Positions 30,608 through 42,705 of a stretch of 64,000 nt of DNA are shown piece after piece (the stretch's first letter is position 1; each line of letters opens with the position of its first letter). The position numbers and the translations under genes are program-made. A model generated the notes under the pieces. The model was not told where the DNA came from and searched no databases. It saw only the letters and a list, made by a program, of their open reading frames with translations. The DNA is from Argyresthia goedartella (Eukaryota; Arthropoda; Insecta; Lepidoptera; Argyresthiidae). The stretch spans positions 1,426,001-1,490,000 of the forward strand of contig OX463829.1 of the NCBI GenBank assembly GCA_949825045.1, written 5' to 3'.

Positions 30608-31993
30608 TTACCCCCCCGCGCTGCCCCCTTCCCCTCGGGGGGGGTCCCGTCCGCGGGTACCCCAGTCACCCCGTTGGTGACTCCCGTTGCCCGGAGGGGG
30701 ACTGGGTCCGGCCCTGGTTGGGCCCTGTGACCGACCAACCTGAGTCCGGCCCTGGTGACCGTCCGATGGGCCTGACCGGTTCAGGCACAACACGACGTGG
30801 TGCCTGCCACCGCAGCCCTCACAGGGGGACGCCCGTGAGCACTCGCTCAGCGGGTGCGGCCCCAAACAACCGAAACACAATCGGTGGCGGAAGACCACCT
30901 TCCTGCGGGCAGCCACACCGAGCGCCTTAAAGTTGGCGCAACTGGTCACCACATGACCGGCACTGTCGCAGTGCACACAGCCGTCACCAGACGGCGCGGC
31001 ACTCAAAACGCCAAATTGTTTTGACCGACCACCCCCCCGTGGGGGTGGGGGGCGCGGCCCCTCCCGCATCCCCGCGGGTTGGCGCTGCACACTGGCCTCC
31101 GAATCCATGGTGTCGCATCGCCTGCATTCACTCTCCAAAAACTCCGTTAATTGGACGAGCGTGGGCAGTTCCGAGCTACTGCCCCCATGCAGCTGTTCAA
31201 ACCGACCTTGAACAGCTGCAGGCAACCGTGACAAAACCATATATAACACAATATATGACCATTGGTCTACCGGCAGACCAAGGTTCTGAAGGGCCTTAGT
31301 GGCCACCAGCACAGGGTTGAGTACCTGTACCCGGATGTCAACATCCCGGGTTACTCTTGGGATGCTGAACAGCTTCCCCAGCTGCGCATCGACCAACCGC
31401 CTTTTGTGTTGGTAGCGGTCAAACAATATGACCCGGGCAATCTCATAATTGCCCGCCGTAACCGTTAGGTGACCGACCAACTCCTTCGGTTCACCCCGCA
31501 GTGCCATCAATAGCTGGGCCAACTTGTAGGCGCTGTCCAGGTCGTCCCGACCGTGGACCAGGCTATCGAACAAATTGATGAATGCCGGCCACTCATCAAT
31601 TGCCCCACCGAAGGCCGGAATCTCCAGGTGTGGAAGCCGTCCAACCACACCCTTAGGGGGGGGGGGGTCTCCGCTACCCTCCCCGCGGTCATCCCGACGC
31701 GACCGCTTAATTTTTTCGGCGCGACGCTCGATGTCGCCCAAGCACTCCATCGCTTGGTCAGCATCCGCGCAGAGCTGCCTCACTGCAGCCACCGAGGCCT
31801 CATCCGTAAGCCCGAGGGCTTCAGCCTCGGCAGCCAGCCGACACACCTTCCCGACGCGTGTCATTGCGTCCTCCACACGCTTGAGCAGGACATCGTCCAT
31901 GTCGGGTCGCTCCACATACTTGTGAGTATGGGCGAGCCATCTCATCTCCTCACGGACACCATATCGCAGTACCGTCAAGGGCGAAGGTGCCAT
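30608..31993 (-). CDS. BEL-1 copy 2 Gag, 461 codons
   Basis: ATG at 31993 (MAPSPLTVLRYGVREEM) opens a 461-codon frame. It runs through an N-terminal helical region (about residues 1-110; DADQAMECLGDIERRAEK), a proline/glycine hinge at a long C-run, the capsid-like core (LEIPAFGGAIDEWPAFINLF ... LPVDQWSYIVLYMVLSRLP) and three zinc-binding clusters (CVHCDSAGHVVTSC, CFGCLGPHPLSEC, CEGCGGRHHVVLC). It is the best-preserved Gag of the three BEL-1 copies. It leaves frame in a C8 run near 30639-30646. The Gag tail then continues in the next frame (30738-30259), which is shifted again by an extra base near 30370. Confidence 0.88.
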   Translation of the reverse strand: MAPSPLTVLRYGVREEMRWLAHTHKYVERPDMDDVLLKRVEDAMTRVGKVCRLAAEAEALGLTDEASVAAVRQLCADADQAMECLGDIERRAEKIKRSRRDDRGEGSGDPPPPKGVVGRLPHLEIPAFGGAIDEWPAFINLFDSLVHGRDDLDSAYKLAQLLMALRGEPKELVGHLTVTAGNYEIARVILFDRYQHKRRLVDAQLGKLFSIPRVTRDVDIRVQVLNPVLVATKALQNLGLPVDQWSYIVLYMVLSRLPAAVQGRFEQLHGGSSSELPTLVQLTEFLESECRRCDTMDSEASVQRQPAGMREGPRPPPPRGGGRSKQFGVLSAAPSGDGCVHCDSAGHVVTSCANFKALGVAARRKVVFRHRLCFGCLGPHPLSECSRASPCEGCGGRHHVVLCLNRSGPSDGHQGRTQVGRSQGPTRAGPSPPPGNGSHQRGDWGTRGRDPPRGEGGSAGG

Positions 31994-32662
31994 GGTTACC
32001 GATTTAATTGTTCCTGGTCCTATGCTTCACTGCCGAACTAAGCACAGCCAGATACCAGCACTTTCCCGTCAGCGCTGAGCACAGAAATTAAAACTAAGTA
32101 GTAAAACCCAAGGCAACCACTAAACAATTAAATCATAAACAATATTTAATATGGTCGCCCTGTGGACATACACCTTATAATATACACTCTAAATCAATTA
32201 GAGAATGCCACCATGTGGTACAATACAAATAACACACAAAAGGTTACTATAAAAAAAAACTATTTTTCTAGCAGTGGCTCCTCCGATAGGAACCACACTT
32301 CCCTTGAGGTCAGCAAAATCAGCTTAATACCCCTTAAATAGCCCGACCCTGCTGTGCAAACCGAAATAACACTGTAGGACTATAGAACCCGACGTTCTAT
32401 CGCAAGTAATACAATCTAGTTACTTCGCAGAATGACCGTTCAATCCTTTATGCGCTGGTAACAGTAGTTTCCGACTACAAATTTATAACAACTGTTAACT
32501 AAATTGGCACTTATACTTTCACTTACCGAAAATGAACACTTTAATCGTGGTATACCGACCACAGACTCATTGCCGTCTTGAGCCAATCTGAGATATTGCT
32601 TTCTCCCAACTACAATGTGACAAAGGCAACCCTACCGAAAATCGATGATTTCCCACTAGGAA
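31994..32662 (-). other. BEL-1 copy 2 leader
   Basis: Untranslated leader matching 16553-17215 of copy 1 with a few substitutions and one altered patch near 32415-32460. No frame of note. Confidence 0.6.
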
Positions 32663-32680
32663 ACCGCGCTTCTGCTACCA
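32663..32680 (-). other. primer-binding site, initiator tRNA-Met type
   Basis: The minus strand reads TGGTAGCAGAAGCGCGGT, three bases from the LTR edge. It is the same sequence as in copies 1 and 3; TGGTAGCAGA matches the complement of initiator tRNA-Met. Confidence 0.6.
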
Positions 32681-32683
32681 AAA

Positions 32684-33271
32684 TGATTAATTTCCCACGC
32701 CTACCGAACGGCGGGGAATCCTGAGGGATTGTGCCTTTGCCACGTGAGAGAAAAGAATGATGAAATTGGTTACTAACCTTGTCTCCGTAGGCAGGAAATC
32801 GAAAGCTCGATTCGAGACGGGAATTCGGGAAAGGGGCACAGTTTGGGATAGGATATGGAGTGAATCGAACCCTATCGTTGCTGCCGACGCTGTCGCCGGC
32901 GTGCTGCCTGCCGTGACCGTGGAGTCGCCGCTACCGATGCGACGATGTCCAATCAACCGGGATCACTTGGCCGCTGACGCGAATCTACTTATTTCAATCA
33001 ATAGCCCGACGCTATGAGGTAGATTTACACTATGACCAGGCCCGATGCCTGTATGATAATTGGTACACCGAAATACCATCACGGGGCCCGAGCCGCCATG
33101 TTATTCTCACCGATGAGAAAGACCAAGAGAAAAATTAACCTCCAATTTTACATCTCGTTTCCGATACGAGTGACAGCTGCTAGTGCCGTTTTCGCTAGTG
33201 ATGTCTCGATTACTCGCGATCGATTCGCGCAACAAAAAACCGGTGCGTTTCCGACGCATAAATATTAAACC
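32684..33271 (-). repeat. BEL-1 copy 2, 5' LTR
   Basis: 588 bp, starts TGATTAATTTCCC (TGTTTAAT in copy 1) and ends TTAAACC. The left half resembles the LTR of copy 3 (TGGAGTGAATCGAA, GCCGACGCTGTCGCCGG) more than its own partner LTR. Confidence 0.88.
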
Positions 33272-33276
33272 TGTTC

Positions 33277-36200
33277 TATTTTGTTTCTGTGCCTTCACTG
33301 TCCGCTGCCCAGTTGTTAATTTATTTTATCCTGTGTGTTGTTTATAACTAAAAGAAGTAGGTTTTCTGCTTACTTCAGCAATCGTTGTCTGGCAATGGGT
33401 CTAGGTCATTCCATTAAGTTATTTACTTGTTTTTTTTTTTTTTGTATTTTATTAACATTTACATTATTGTAGTATATATTTTTATACATATATCTATATT
33501 ATTTACCTATATATAGTATGGATATCCATAATGATAGCTTCTTGTCGTGTGCTTCTAGCGATGAATTTATTAGTGCGGAAAGCGATATTTCCACTGTGGA
33601 AGAACCGCTTTCCGTCAAACTTAAGACTGTCTTTGGTGGGTCAGGGAAAAATCTGAACATAGTGCACATCAATGCTCAAAGTATTCACACTAGCTACCCC
33701 GATCTCATCGAGGCTTTTTCTGAGCAACGTGTGGACGGCATTCTTATCTCTGAGTCGTTCCTTAAGCCTTCACTCCCTTCATCCTTGTACTCTCTTCCAG
33801 GCTTCAGGCTATATAGGAACGACAGAACCGGAAAGGCAGACGGAGGTGTCGCTGTTTACCTGCGTGCGGAAATTGCTTGTAAGGTGATTAATGTATCCCC
33901 TAGCCAGTACTCCGAGTCTGCTGAATACCTCTTCCTTGAAATTGTTCTTCATCACAATAAGGTGCTGCTTGGTGTGCTCTATAGCCCCTCTCTTCGTGTT
34001 GACTACTTCGACACCTTTGAATCCCTTCTTAATGATTTGACCCCAATTTACGACGACACTCTCATTCTTGGGGATTTCAACACCTGTCTCCTCAAAAAGA
34101 ATTCCCGTTCTGCCAAACTCAGGTCCATAGTTGATTCATTCAATCTCCACATCTTGCCACTTGAGGCCTCTCATTTCCAGCCGCATTGTTCTCCCTCTCT
34201 TCTAGACATCATAATCGTCTCCAACTTGGATAAGGTTGCCTCTCACGGTCAACTTAACTCTCCTTTTTCCTTCCACGATCTCATCTACTTCTCCTATAAG
34301 ATTAGGTTTCCGAAGAGCAGAACGAAATTCATAGATATTCGAAGCTTCAAAGGCATAGATGTGGAGTCCCTTAGGTCTGATGTCTCACTGGTCGATTGGT
34401 CCCCTGTCATCTTGAGCGAGAACGTTGACGACAAAATCCACAACTTTAATGCAATTGTCTTGGGACTTTACGACAAACATACTCCCATTAAGAAAGTCAG
34501 GGTAAAACACCTGCCGGCGCCCTGGCTTAACGATGCTATCAAGCGCCTAATGGTTAAGAAAAATCGCGCTAAGTGTAACTACAAAAAGGATCCGACAGAT
34601 GACAACTTTCTTTCCTACAAATGCCTTCGCAATCGATGCAATCGTCTCTGTCGAGACGCCAAGCGCCGCCACATCTTCGAGTGTATCGAAAGGTACACCC
34701 CAGCCCAGGTGTGGAAATTCCTCAGGACACTTGGTATTGGCAAATCCCAGGACATGCATTCGGGTGATGTTGATCTGAACGCTCTCAATCAATTCCTCTC
34801 TGCTCCACCAGTTGTAATGGACCCTTCTATCAAGGAAGCCACTCTTCAGAGTCTGCGCTCTAGGTCATTACCCAACACCACTCCTTTCAACCTGAGCAAT
34901 GTTGGAAGTGACACGGTTAAGAAAGCATTTCTAGCAATTAGCTCCAAAGCTGTAGGAGATGATAATATCTGTCAACGAATGATTCTAACTATCCTTGATG
35001 ATCTGCTTCCGGCCATAACACATATTTTAAATTTCTCCATTTCCAATTGTTCTTTCCCTACTGCTTGGAAACAAGCATTAGTTATCCCTCTCCCCAAAAC
35101 ATCCAATCCCACCTCCTTTAAAGAGTATCGCCCCATTTCTATCCTGCCGATCCTTTCTAAAGTCCTCGAATCCATTGTCCATACTCAGCTCTCCCATTAT
35201 CTATCCTCTAAAAATCTACTTAATCCTTTTCAGTCTGGCTTTAGAACGGGTCATAGTACTGTTACGGCTTTATTAAAAGTGACCGATGATATTCAGGTCG
35301 CCATGGATCAAAGGCAGCTCTCGGTGCTGGCTCTGCTGGACTTCAGCAGTGCTTTTAACTGTGTTGACTTCGACATTCTCGTTGAACTTCTCAAATCTCT
35401 TAACGTCTCCTCCCTCTCTGCCAGCTGGTTTGACTCTTACCTAAGGAACCGAAAACAGCATATCAAGTCGGAGGATGCTTGTACGGAGTAGTGTGACCTC
35501 TCTTCCGGTGTCCCCCAAGGTGGCATTCTCTCTCCTCTTCTATTCTCAATATTTATCAATTCCATATCCGATGTCCTCTCTTCTTCCTATCATCTCTACG
35601 CGGATGACCTTCAGATCTATCGTCACTTCTCTTCTGATGATGTAAATTCCGCTGTGGAAGCGTTAAACGCTAACTTGGCTGGTATTAGTGGATGGGCATC
35701 GTCATTTGGGTTGCTGTTTAATCCGAATAAGTCCCAGGCCATGATTATAGGTACCAGACACTCTTTAACCACGTTGCAGCAATTTTCTGTCCCTTCTGTA
35801 ACTTATAACGGTACTGTAATCATGTATAGCGATAAAGCTAAAAACCTGGGTGTCATCTTTGATAATCAATTGTCCTGGTCAATGCATGTTAATGAGGTCA
35901 GCAGGCGAGTTTACGCAACCTTTCACTCCCTCAGGAGAGTTCAGAACTTTCTTCCTCGCCAGACCAAAATAACTCTCGCTCAGTCCCTTCTTCCCCCTCA
36001 TTGATTATGCTGATGTTTGCTGGGTGAGCGCAAATGAAGAACAACTGAACAAACTCGAACGACTTCAAAATCTCGGGATTCGGTTCATCTTCGGACTGCG
36101 CAAGTATGACCACGTATCTCAGCATCGCAGGGAGCTGAAGTGGCTACCGATTCGGCTTCGACGGGACTCTCATATCCTGTGTTTCCTTTATAATATTTTG

Positions 36201-36784
36201 TGGAACCCTCGTTACTCTAACTTCCTACGTGATCGCTTCGAATTTCTTTCTTCAAGCAGGCCTCGGAGAACTCATATGGCGTCTACGCTCAAAGCTCTAG
36301 ATCGCTCCACTGCAGCCTACGAGCACGGGTTCAGAATCCGAGCCGTGCGACTGTGGAATGAGCTTCCTTGCACTATCAGGGACAGTCGATCTCTAAATAT
36401 ATTCAAAAACCGGCTAAAGAAGCACTATCTCTCCCTTTCCAGTTAGATAATATATATATATTTGTATGTATTAGTTTATTATACGGTTTATTCATATTTT
36501 TACGTTGTATTTAAGTAATTGTGTATGCAGTCTATTTTTAGCAATTAGGGTTATCAGTATAATACATACTGTTTGTAGTATATTTTAGTCGTAGTATTTA
36601 TAGAGTTTTATTGTACGCGCAGGTCTTCCCCCGCTCAACCATCACCTCTCCTACCATCTTGGTTTGCTGGAAGAAATCTCTTTTGAGAGATAAGCTCGCC
36701 TTTGTACATGTTTTTTTCTATTATAAGTTATCTGTATGACTGTTTTGTGTAGTACAATAAAGAAATTACAAAATTACATTACAT
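33277..36784 (+). mobile_element. LINE D, near full-length ORF2 LINE
   Basis: Plus-strand LINE. It has a leader (33277-33517), ORF2 (33518-36446), and a 3' UTR of about 330 nt with AATAAAGAAATTACAAAATTACATTACA at its end (about 36757-36784), giving a polyadenylation-like signal and a short ATTACA-type tail. The 5' leader seems to continue left of BEL-1 copy 2, which would have inserted at 27228/33272. No ORF1 is visible. Confidence 0.72.
33518..36446 (+). pseudogene. LINE D ORF2 (endonuclease-reverse transcriptase), nearly intact
   Basis: ATG at 33518. Endonuclease: LNIVHINAQSIHTSYPDL at about residue 47, SESFLKP (catalytic E) and LILGDFNTCLL. The usual SDH box appears as SFHDLIYFSY. RT: EYRPISILPILSKVLES, LLDFSSAFNCVDF (first Asp), [15 protein letters not shown], and LYADDLQIY at about 35600. 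The C-terminal region has NLGIRFIFGLRKYDH. There are only two lesions: TAG at 35489-35491 and a 1-nt shift in a C-run near 35993-35998. Related in style to LINE B (43283-46150), which shares the altered SDH box. Confidence 0.88.
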
Positions 36785-37059
36785 GATACCGATTTACGTC
36801 AAATCATACAGATTTAGTTCATTCAATGAGCTCGGGTTTGGCCTCCAATAAGATGCTACTGGCGTGATACCAATTTGACAGATGAAGCTGGTGCAAGGCG
36901 TCAAACGTAAAAGGCTATAATGAAGTTCAAGCTCAGACGACTTACGCCATAAGGCTGCTGATAGAAGCCTTCGGTGATACCCCGCAATCAATAAAATTGT
37001 ATGTGCATGAGATGAACCATAGACACACGCTATGAACTTCAGTCAGTTACGCCATAAGG
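36785..37059. other. unassigned spacer with a short repeated motif
   Basis: The motif TTACGCCATAAGGCTG occurs near 36949-36964 and 37047-37062. Otherwise nothing is recognisable. Confidence 0.4.
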
Positions 37060-37377
37060 CTGGGCCCTACTTCTATTGTCGTGTGCTTCACCAATAGGTA
37101 TGTAAAGGATAATTTCGTGGCATCAGCAAGACAATTCAAGCAACTGAGCACTGCAGATATTGGATTGAACTGTGAAAACTCCCGAGTTTATGTAAACGAC
37201 AACCTCACTCTCCAAAACAAAACCCTGCTATCCAACACAAAGAAATGTGCCATGGAATTCCGCTACCAGTATGTATGGGTTAAATACTGCGCAATTCACG
37301 TAAGAAAAAGTGACTCAGCTCCAGTAAAAATAATCCAAACTGATGAAGACCTACGCTCCTACCTAGACGCTCCATGA
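37060..37377 (+). pseudogene. LINE C ORF1, C-terminal fragment
   Basis: From about 37060 the plus strand encodes GPTSIVVCFTNRYVKDNF, then LSTADIGL and YVNDNLTLQNKTLL, ending QTDEDLRSYLDAP at 37377. This is the C-terminal half of a LINE ORF1 of the FP-like type, the same layout as 18788-19264 and the end of LINE B ORF1. The N-terminus is missing. The ORF1-ORF2 spacer starts at 37378 and is interrupted at 37680 by the Gypsy element; ORF2 resumes at 55278. Confidence 0.75.
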
Positions 37378-37680
37378 AATGACTACGTCACGCACTAATC
37401 ATTGTGCTATTTACCTTTATTTATATAAGTAGTAATCAACCTCATATTATTAAAAGTATAATTCTAATTTATTTTACTTTTTGCTATTACCTTGCGCAAG
37501 TACAGACCTAAAATGGCTTTTTATTCTCCTCACTCAATTTATTACTGTTGGCTACACACTTCTTAGTTCACTCAGTTTATGAGCACATTCAAGCAAGCAT
37601 ATACCTATCAATATCAATTTCTGCACACATCTCAACTTATCTGATTCACATTTTGCAGCTACATTTGTGGCATATAGTAT

Positions 37681-37827
37681 TATTGTGTATTTACTGATAT
37701 ATTAGAATAAAACCAAGGAGTAGCCTGGTACACGTTTAACGCTCAAACACAAACTGATTTGCATAACAAAATCCACATACCTACATAATATTATAGTATC
37801 TGTGATACCCCACATTCATACACTACA
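37681..37827 (-). repeat. Gypsy 3' LTR
   Basis: 147 bp beginning TATTGTGTATTTACTG and ending CATACACTACA on the plus strand, matching 54851-54997 with about two differences. The left edge was set by the AGTAT duplication. If the LTR instead began at TGTG it would be 144 bp. Confidence 0.85.
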
Positions 37828-38058
37828 ATCCCTCCACCATATCTAAGAAATATATCTAACTTAACTAACACAATTACCTAAACCTACATCTAGACTATGC
37901 TACATAGAAAGTATTAGGATTCCTTGTGGAACGTAATGGATAACGGCGGCCTTCCGTTTGCTCAGCTGACTCAGACTCGGCTGTGCCAGTGCCGTCATCC
38001 GAGGAACAGTCTACCAATGCATCATCACGAACGATTTGTTTACCATCCCCTTATCTCC
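37828..38058 (-). other. Gypsy 3' non-coding segment
   Basis: Short AT-rich stretch between the integrase stop and the 3' LTR. No envelope-like frame was seen. Confidence 0.5.
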
Positions 38059-40168
38059 TTATCTTATATCCTTATCCCCTTCTCTCTCGAGACGCGCTTC
38101 TTGCAGTTCTGATGATTCAGTTGAGGCTGTTATAACATCAGTACAATCATAAAAGGTTAAATCATCATCACATTCAAGTGCCAATTGATCTGAACCCTTA
38201 TATGCTAACAAATGATCTACATGTTTTTTTTTTACATTTATGTTGATTTCTGGTATATAAACTTCAAACATTCTTGAACCTACTTTTTTCTTAATTAAGC
38301 CGGTTTTCCATGTATTCTTGTTACCGTTGTTATAAAAATGTTTGACCAGTACTCTATCTCCTACTGAGAAACTTGTGTTCCGCTTCCCGCCGTACTGTTC
38401 ACATTGTGAGATCTGTTTGGAAGAAACATTTCTATTAGCTTGTGTTGACAGCGGCACTGTTGACGGCTTGTTCATAACACTATCATTATGATTATTCGAT
38501 ACTTGGTTCCGCAACAGATCAAAACGACAGCGCAACGGGCGGCAAAACATTAGTTGTGCTGGTGAAAAACCGGTTGTAAAATGTATCGAATTCCTATAAT
38601 CGAACAAGAATTTATTTATTTTCTTCTGAATTGTGCTATGACTATCATTCGCTTTTAATGTAACTTTCAACCCTTTTTTTATAGTTTTGACGCTATTCTC
38701 AGCTTGCCCATTCGTTGCTGGATGATAATGTGCGCTAGTTAAGTGTTTTATTCCATTAATTCTGCAGAATTCATGAAATTCATTGGACACAAAATTCGAT
38801 GCATTGTCTGAAATTAACGTACGCACTAAACCAAATCTACTGAAAATTTCTCCTATTTTTTCTAAAATCGCCGCACTATCTGTCTTTTGCATCAGATTGC
38901 ATTCAGTCCATTTTGAATGGGCATCAACCATCACCAAGAATTGATTACTAAATAGCGTAAACATGTCAATATGCACGCGCTCCCACGGTCGCTCTGGGAG
39001 GGGCCACGGAGCGAGCGGCGAGCGGGGCGGGGCCGTACGTAACGTATTGCAAACACTGCGGGAGCCTATCTTTTCTTCTATATGCTTATCAATATTGGGC
39101 CACCACATTCGCGACCGGGCCTCTGCCTTTGTTTTTACCACTCCGAAATGTGAGCTGTGCAGTTCTTCTAACAATTGTTCTCGAAATTTTGATGGAATCA
39201 CCAATTTATGACCCCGCAAAATACAAGCATTTTCTAGTGATAGTTCCGAACGACATGCGAAATACAGTTTTAAATTCTCTTCATTACATTTAGCAGGCAT
39301 GCGAGTTTTAAAAAATGTTACTATCTTGTTTAAGATCGGGTCTCGTTCCGTTTCGACTTCAACATCTTTCATTGTGATTGGTGTTAGCATTGAGTCTGAT
39401 ATGTATTTTATATACAAACTCCTATATTCACCCTGTTTCACTGATTCGATGATTGCTTTGTCACTATTTGACCGAGATAAGAAATCTGCAACATTGTCCT
39501 CACCCTTAACGTACTCTATGTTAAAATTGTACGCTGATAAAAATAAAAATTGTACGTTGTAAGCCATTTGCTGCTAATTCCGGAACACCTGTTTTATTTC
39601 CAAATATAGTAATAAGTGGCTTATGGTCGGTCCTTAAAATAAATGGGACCGTGCGTCCATACAAATAATGGTGAAACTTTTTTATCGCGAACACAATAGA
39701 AGTTGCTTCTTTTTGAATTTGTGCGTAGTTGCGTTCCGCTTTTGACAAGGAACGCGACGCGTATGCGATCGCCCGCTCTGTGCCGTCGGCCTGCTTCTGC
39801 GCCAGCACCGCGCCGAGGCCCTCAGGCCCTGCGTCTGACGTCACCACGATCGGTAACTCGGGGTTATAGTGCGCTAACACTCTATCGGATGTTAACTCCT
39901 CTTTAATTTTATGGAACGCATTTTCCTGATTATCTCCCCACTCCCACTTCACCTTTTTTTTGTAGTAACAGATGTAGCGGGCTAAGCACACTAGACGTAT
40001 TGGGTACGTAACACCGATAGTAGTTTACCATGCCCAAAAAAGATTTTAGCTCGCTGATTGTTTTTGGGCTTTTGCAATTCAAAATAGCTTCCACCTTTTC
40101 TTGTGATTTACGTAGGCCATTTTTATCTATAATAAATCCCAGATATTCGACAGAATCCTTAAATAATA
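38059..40168 (-). pseudogene. Gypsy Pol 3' part: RT end, RNase H, integrase
   Basis: From 40168 down: the RT tail KDSVEYLGFIIDKNGL and FLGMVNYYRCYVP; RNase H (39991-39521) with VTSDAGPEGLGAVLAQ, IAYASRSLSKAERNYAQIQK and FILRTDHKPL; then integrase (39567-38059). The integrase zinc region has HSSHFGVVKTK, but the pair of cysteines is reduced (SRSVCNT; the first Cys of the usual CxxC appears as Ser). The DDE residues are in HIDMF, ISDNASNF and QAENSVKTI. The C-terminal RVLVKHFYNNGNKN segment is present. Frame shifts lie near 39970 and 39550. Confidence 0.85.
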
Positions 40169-40560
40169 TAATAATAATCGTTTATTTACAGAAATAAATG
40201 TACATTACAAGCTTGTTTAGCAGGGTAAACAAGGGATGTATCGCTACTCCCTAAAATAGGGCGAACCCTGTGTTTTAGGATAAGTTGCTGGTACTTCCCA
40301 CAAGAATAAATGCCTCAGATTTAAATACTACATAGTGTATAAACAATGTGAAATTTAAAATAATAATATAACTTCTGACATTTAAAAATATATGATCAGC
40401 AAAAACGTAATAGTTTGGTGTGTAGTGTTGGTGATTTATGTTAGTGGGAGAGAATATGGGGAGTGTGGTGAGTGTGTGATTGGAAGTAATGAGGTGTGTA
40501 GTGCCTGTGAGAGTTAATGTGACTATTATTTTGATATAAATATAATTGGACTTGTGTTAG

Positions 40561-42705
40561 ACGATCATAAGTTTTTCGCAGTCATCATATGTTTGTGTGC
40601 GCAACCAAAGACGTATGTTTTTATTATTATCAAATGTGTTATTAGACCAAAGGTCAATGTGCTTACTCAGATTATTATAAATATAGGGTCCCAGAAATTA
40701 AAAAAAATCGCTGCATAAATTTGGTTCGTACTAATACTATATTAAATACTTTATCTCTTCTTCTTTTAGTACGTGAGTTATTTTGATGTGGGGAATTGTT
40801 TTTGTGTTGTTTCAGAACAATGCTATGTATAAACAGCTGTCTAACCGAGAGGACATCACAGAAGCTGTACAATTCAGTTGTAGGGAAACAATATGGTTTA
40901 AAAGTACACACATTCAAGACCGCTCTTTGAGCCCGCTCAAGTTGCAAAAGTGTACTGTTATGAGTACCTCCCCAACTGGAGATGCAGTATCGTAAGAGTG
41001 ATTCACATAATGCCACATATATCCTTTTCATCAGAAGCGGTTCAGCCACATGTCTAAGACCCTTAAAGATATAAGTCAGTTTCCTAACCTTGGAGCTGAG
41101 CATTTGAATGTATATTTGGAAATTTAGGTTAGAATCGAGCATTATACCTAGATATCTCATTAAGGATGTCCGTTCTAAGGGCCCACAGCCGCAGAAGCCA
41201 GCAACAGAATCAGCACACTCATGAGCAACTAAGCAGAAATCATTTGTTGGTTGGGTTGAGTTATTAATCGAGAAGGTAATGTACTTGGTTTTTGCAGTAT
41301 TCAAAGCTAAAATATTTTATTGTAGCCAATCTACGACTTCATTGAAGCCAGCTTGTGCACAGGAATTTACCTCTTCCCAACATGAACCCGAGAAAAGTAA
41401 TGCGGTATCATCGGCATATGCCACAATTTTGCTTTGGGGCAACTCAAGACAACAGAGCTCATTTATGTAGATTGTGAATAGAGTAGGTCCAAGTATGCTG
41501 CACTGAGGGACACCCCAATGGAGTGATTGAGTGAAACATGTGTGTTCACCTATTTTTACACATTGCAGCCTATTGCTTAAGTAGCTCCTAAAAAGCTCAA
41601 GCTGTATGCCTCTGATACCTATTTTTTCTAGTTTTGTTATAAGGAGGTCAACAGAGACCGTGTCAAATGCCTTGGCCAGATCAAGAAAGATACCCAGACA
41701 TCTCCTTTTATCATCAAGATTTTCAGCAACATAGCTTGTGAGCTCATGGACTGCATCAGATGTGGATCTGCCAGAACGAAAACCGAACTGATTGTTCGAT
41801 AAAATTGAATATTTTTCTAAGAAGTGAGTCAGTCGTGAGTTAATGATACGTTCTAGGATCTTAGAAAGAGATGGCAGTATCAAAAAAGCCCTATAGCAAT
41901 CGACACGGTCTCTATCGCCCCCCTTGTGAATAGGTATAATAACTGATTATTTGAGAGCGTCCGGGAAAATTCCCTTCTCAAGGCATAAGTTAAAGATGAA
42001 TGTAAGGACAGGAATAAATTTAGTCTTAAATTCTTTAAGTATCTTATTGGAAATGTTATCCCAGCCAGTTAAACAGTCGTTTTTTAGTTTCATGATGAGA
42101 CTATCGATTTCGTCAGAATCCGTTCCTAGCAAAGAAAACGATGGCAGTCTTCCCTGAGATTGATTATTTAAGCAAATATTTTTAGTTTTAATGGCCTCTG
42201 CCAGTTTTTTTCCCACATTCACAAAGTAGTTGTCAACATTTTCAATTGAAACTTTAGGTGAGTTATGAGTAGCAAGAAGTTCACGAGGTTGGTCTTTCTT
42301 TTTAGTGGTCGAGGTAATTTTTTTTATAGCCTTCCAGAGTTGTTTGGAGTTATTACCTGCCTGATTTAGTTGGGATTTGTCAAAATTTCTTTTTAGTTTT
42401 TTTTTTAGATTATTACAGAAATTTCTATACCGTGTATATGTTTGCTTGTATACTTCATTGTCAGGGTTTTTTGCCAATTTGCGATGGTGATTATCTCTGT
42501 TTCTTATACATCGAAGCAAACCAGGCGTCATCCATGATTTTATAGGGCGTTTATTACTTGGGATCCTACGTATTTTAGAGTTTTTATTTATAACCGTTTG
42601 CATAGTCTCTACAAAGATATTCGTAGCTATATTAGGATCAGGTTGTTCATAAATATTCCCAAAAGATAGTTTATTAATATCCTGTGTAATTCCCTCACGG
42701 TCAAT
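40561..42705 (-). pseudogene. LINE A ORF2, reverse transcriptase half
   Basis: From 42705: the linker (EGITQDINKLSFGNIYEQPD), then RT with LPSLSKILERIINSRL, FLDLAKAFDTVSVDLL (first Asp), HWGVPQCSILGPTLF and VAYADDTALLF. The C-terminal region has RYLGIMLDSNLNF, and the end KLMIV is near 40561 after a shift at about 40690. In-frame stops sit at 41947-41949 and 41317-41319. The catalytic residues remain. The apparent extension of the frame to 42783 is run-through into the LINE B tail, not coding. Confidence 0.83.

Larger units (their letters stand above)
27229..33271 (-). mobile_element. BEL-1 copy 2, RT-deleted BEL/Pao element
   Basis: 6.0-kb minus-strand copy. LTRs are at 27229-27790 and 32684-33271. 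TGTTC is duplicated at 27224-27228 and 33272-33276. It lacks the part equivalent to 12757-14233 of copy 1 (about 1.48 kb), so most of RT is gone, while gag is complete to the nucleocapsid. Its two LTRs are alike in the right half (U3 side) but clearly different in the left half, unlike the near-identical internal sequence shared with copy 1. The last LTR base before the right duplication is C rather than A. Confidence 0.93.
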
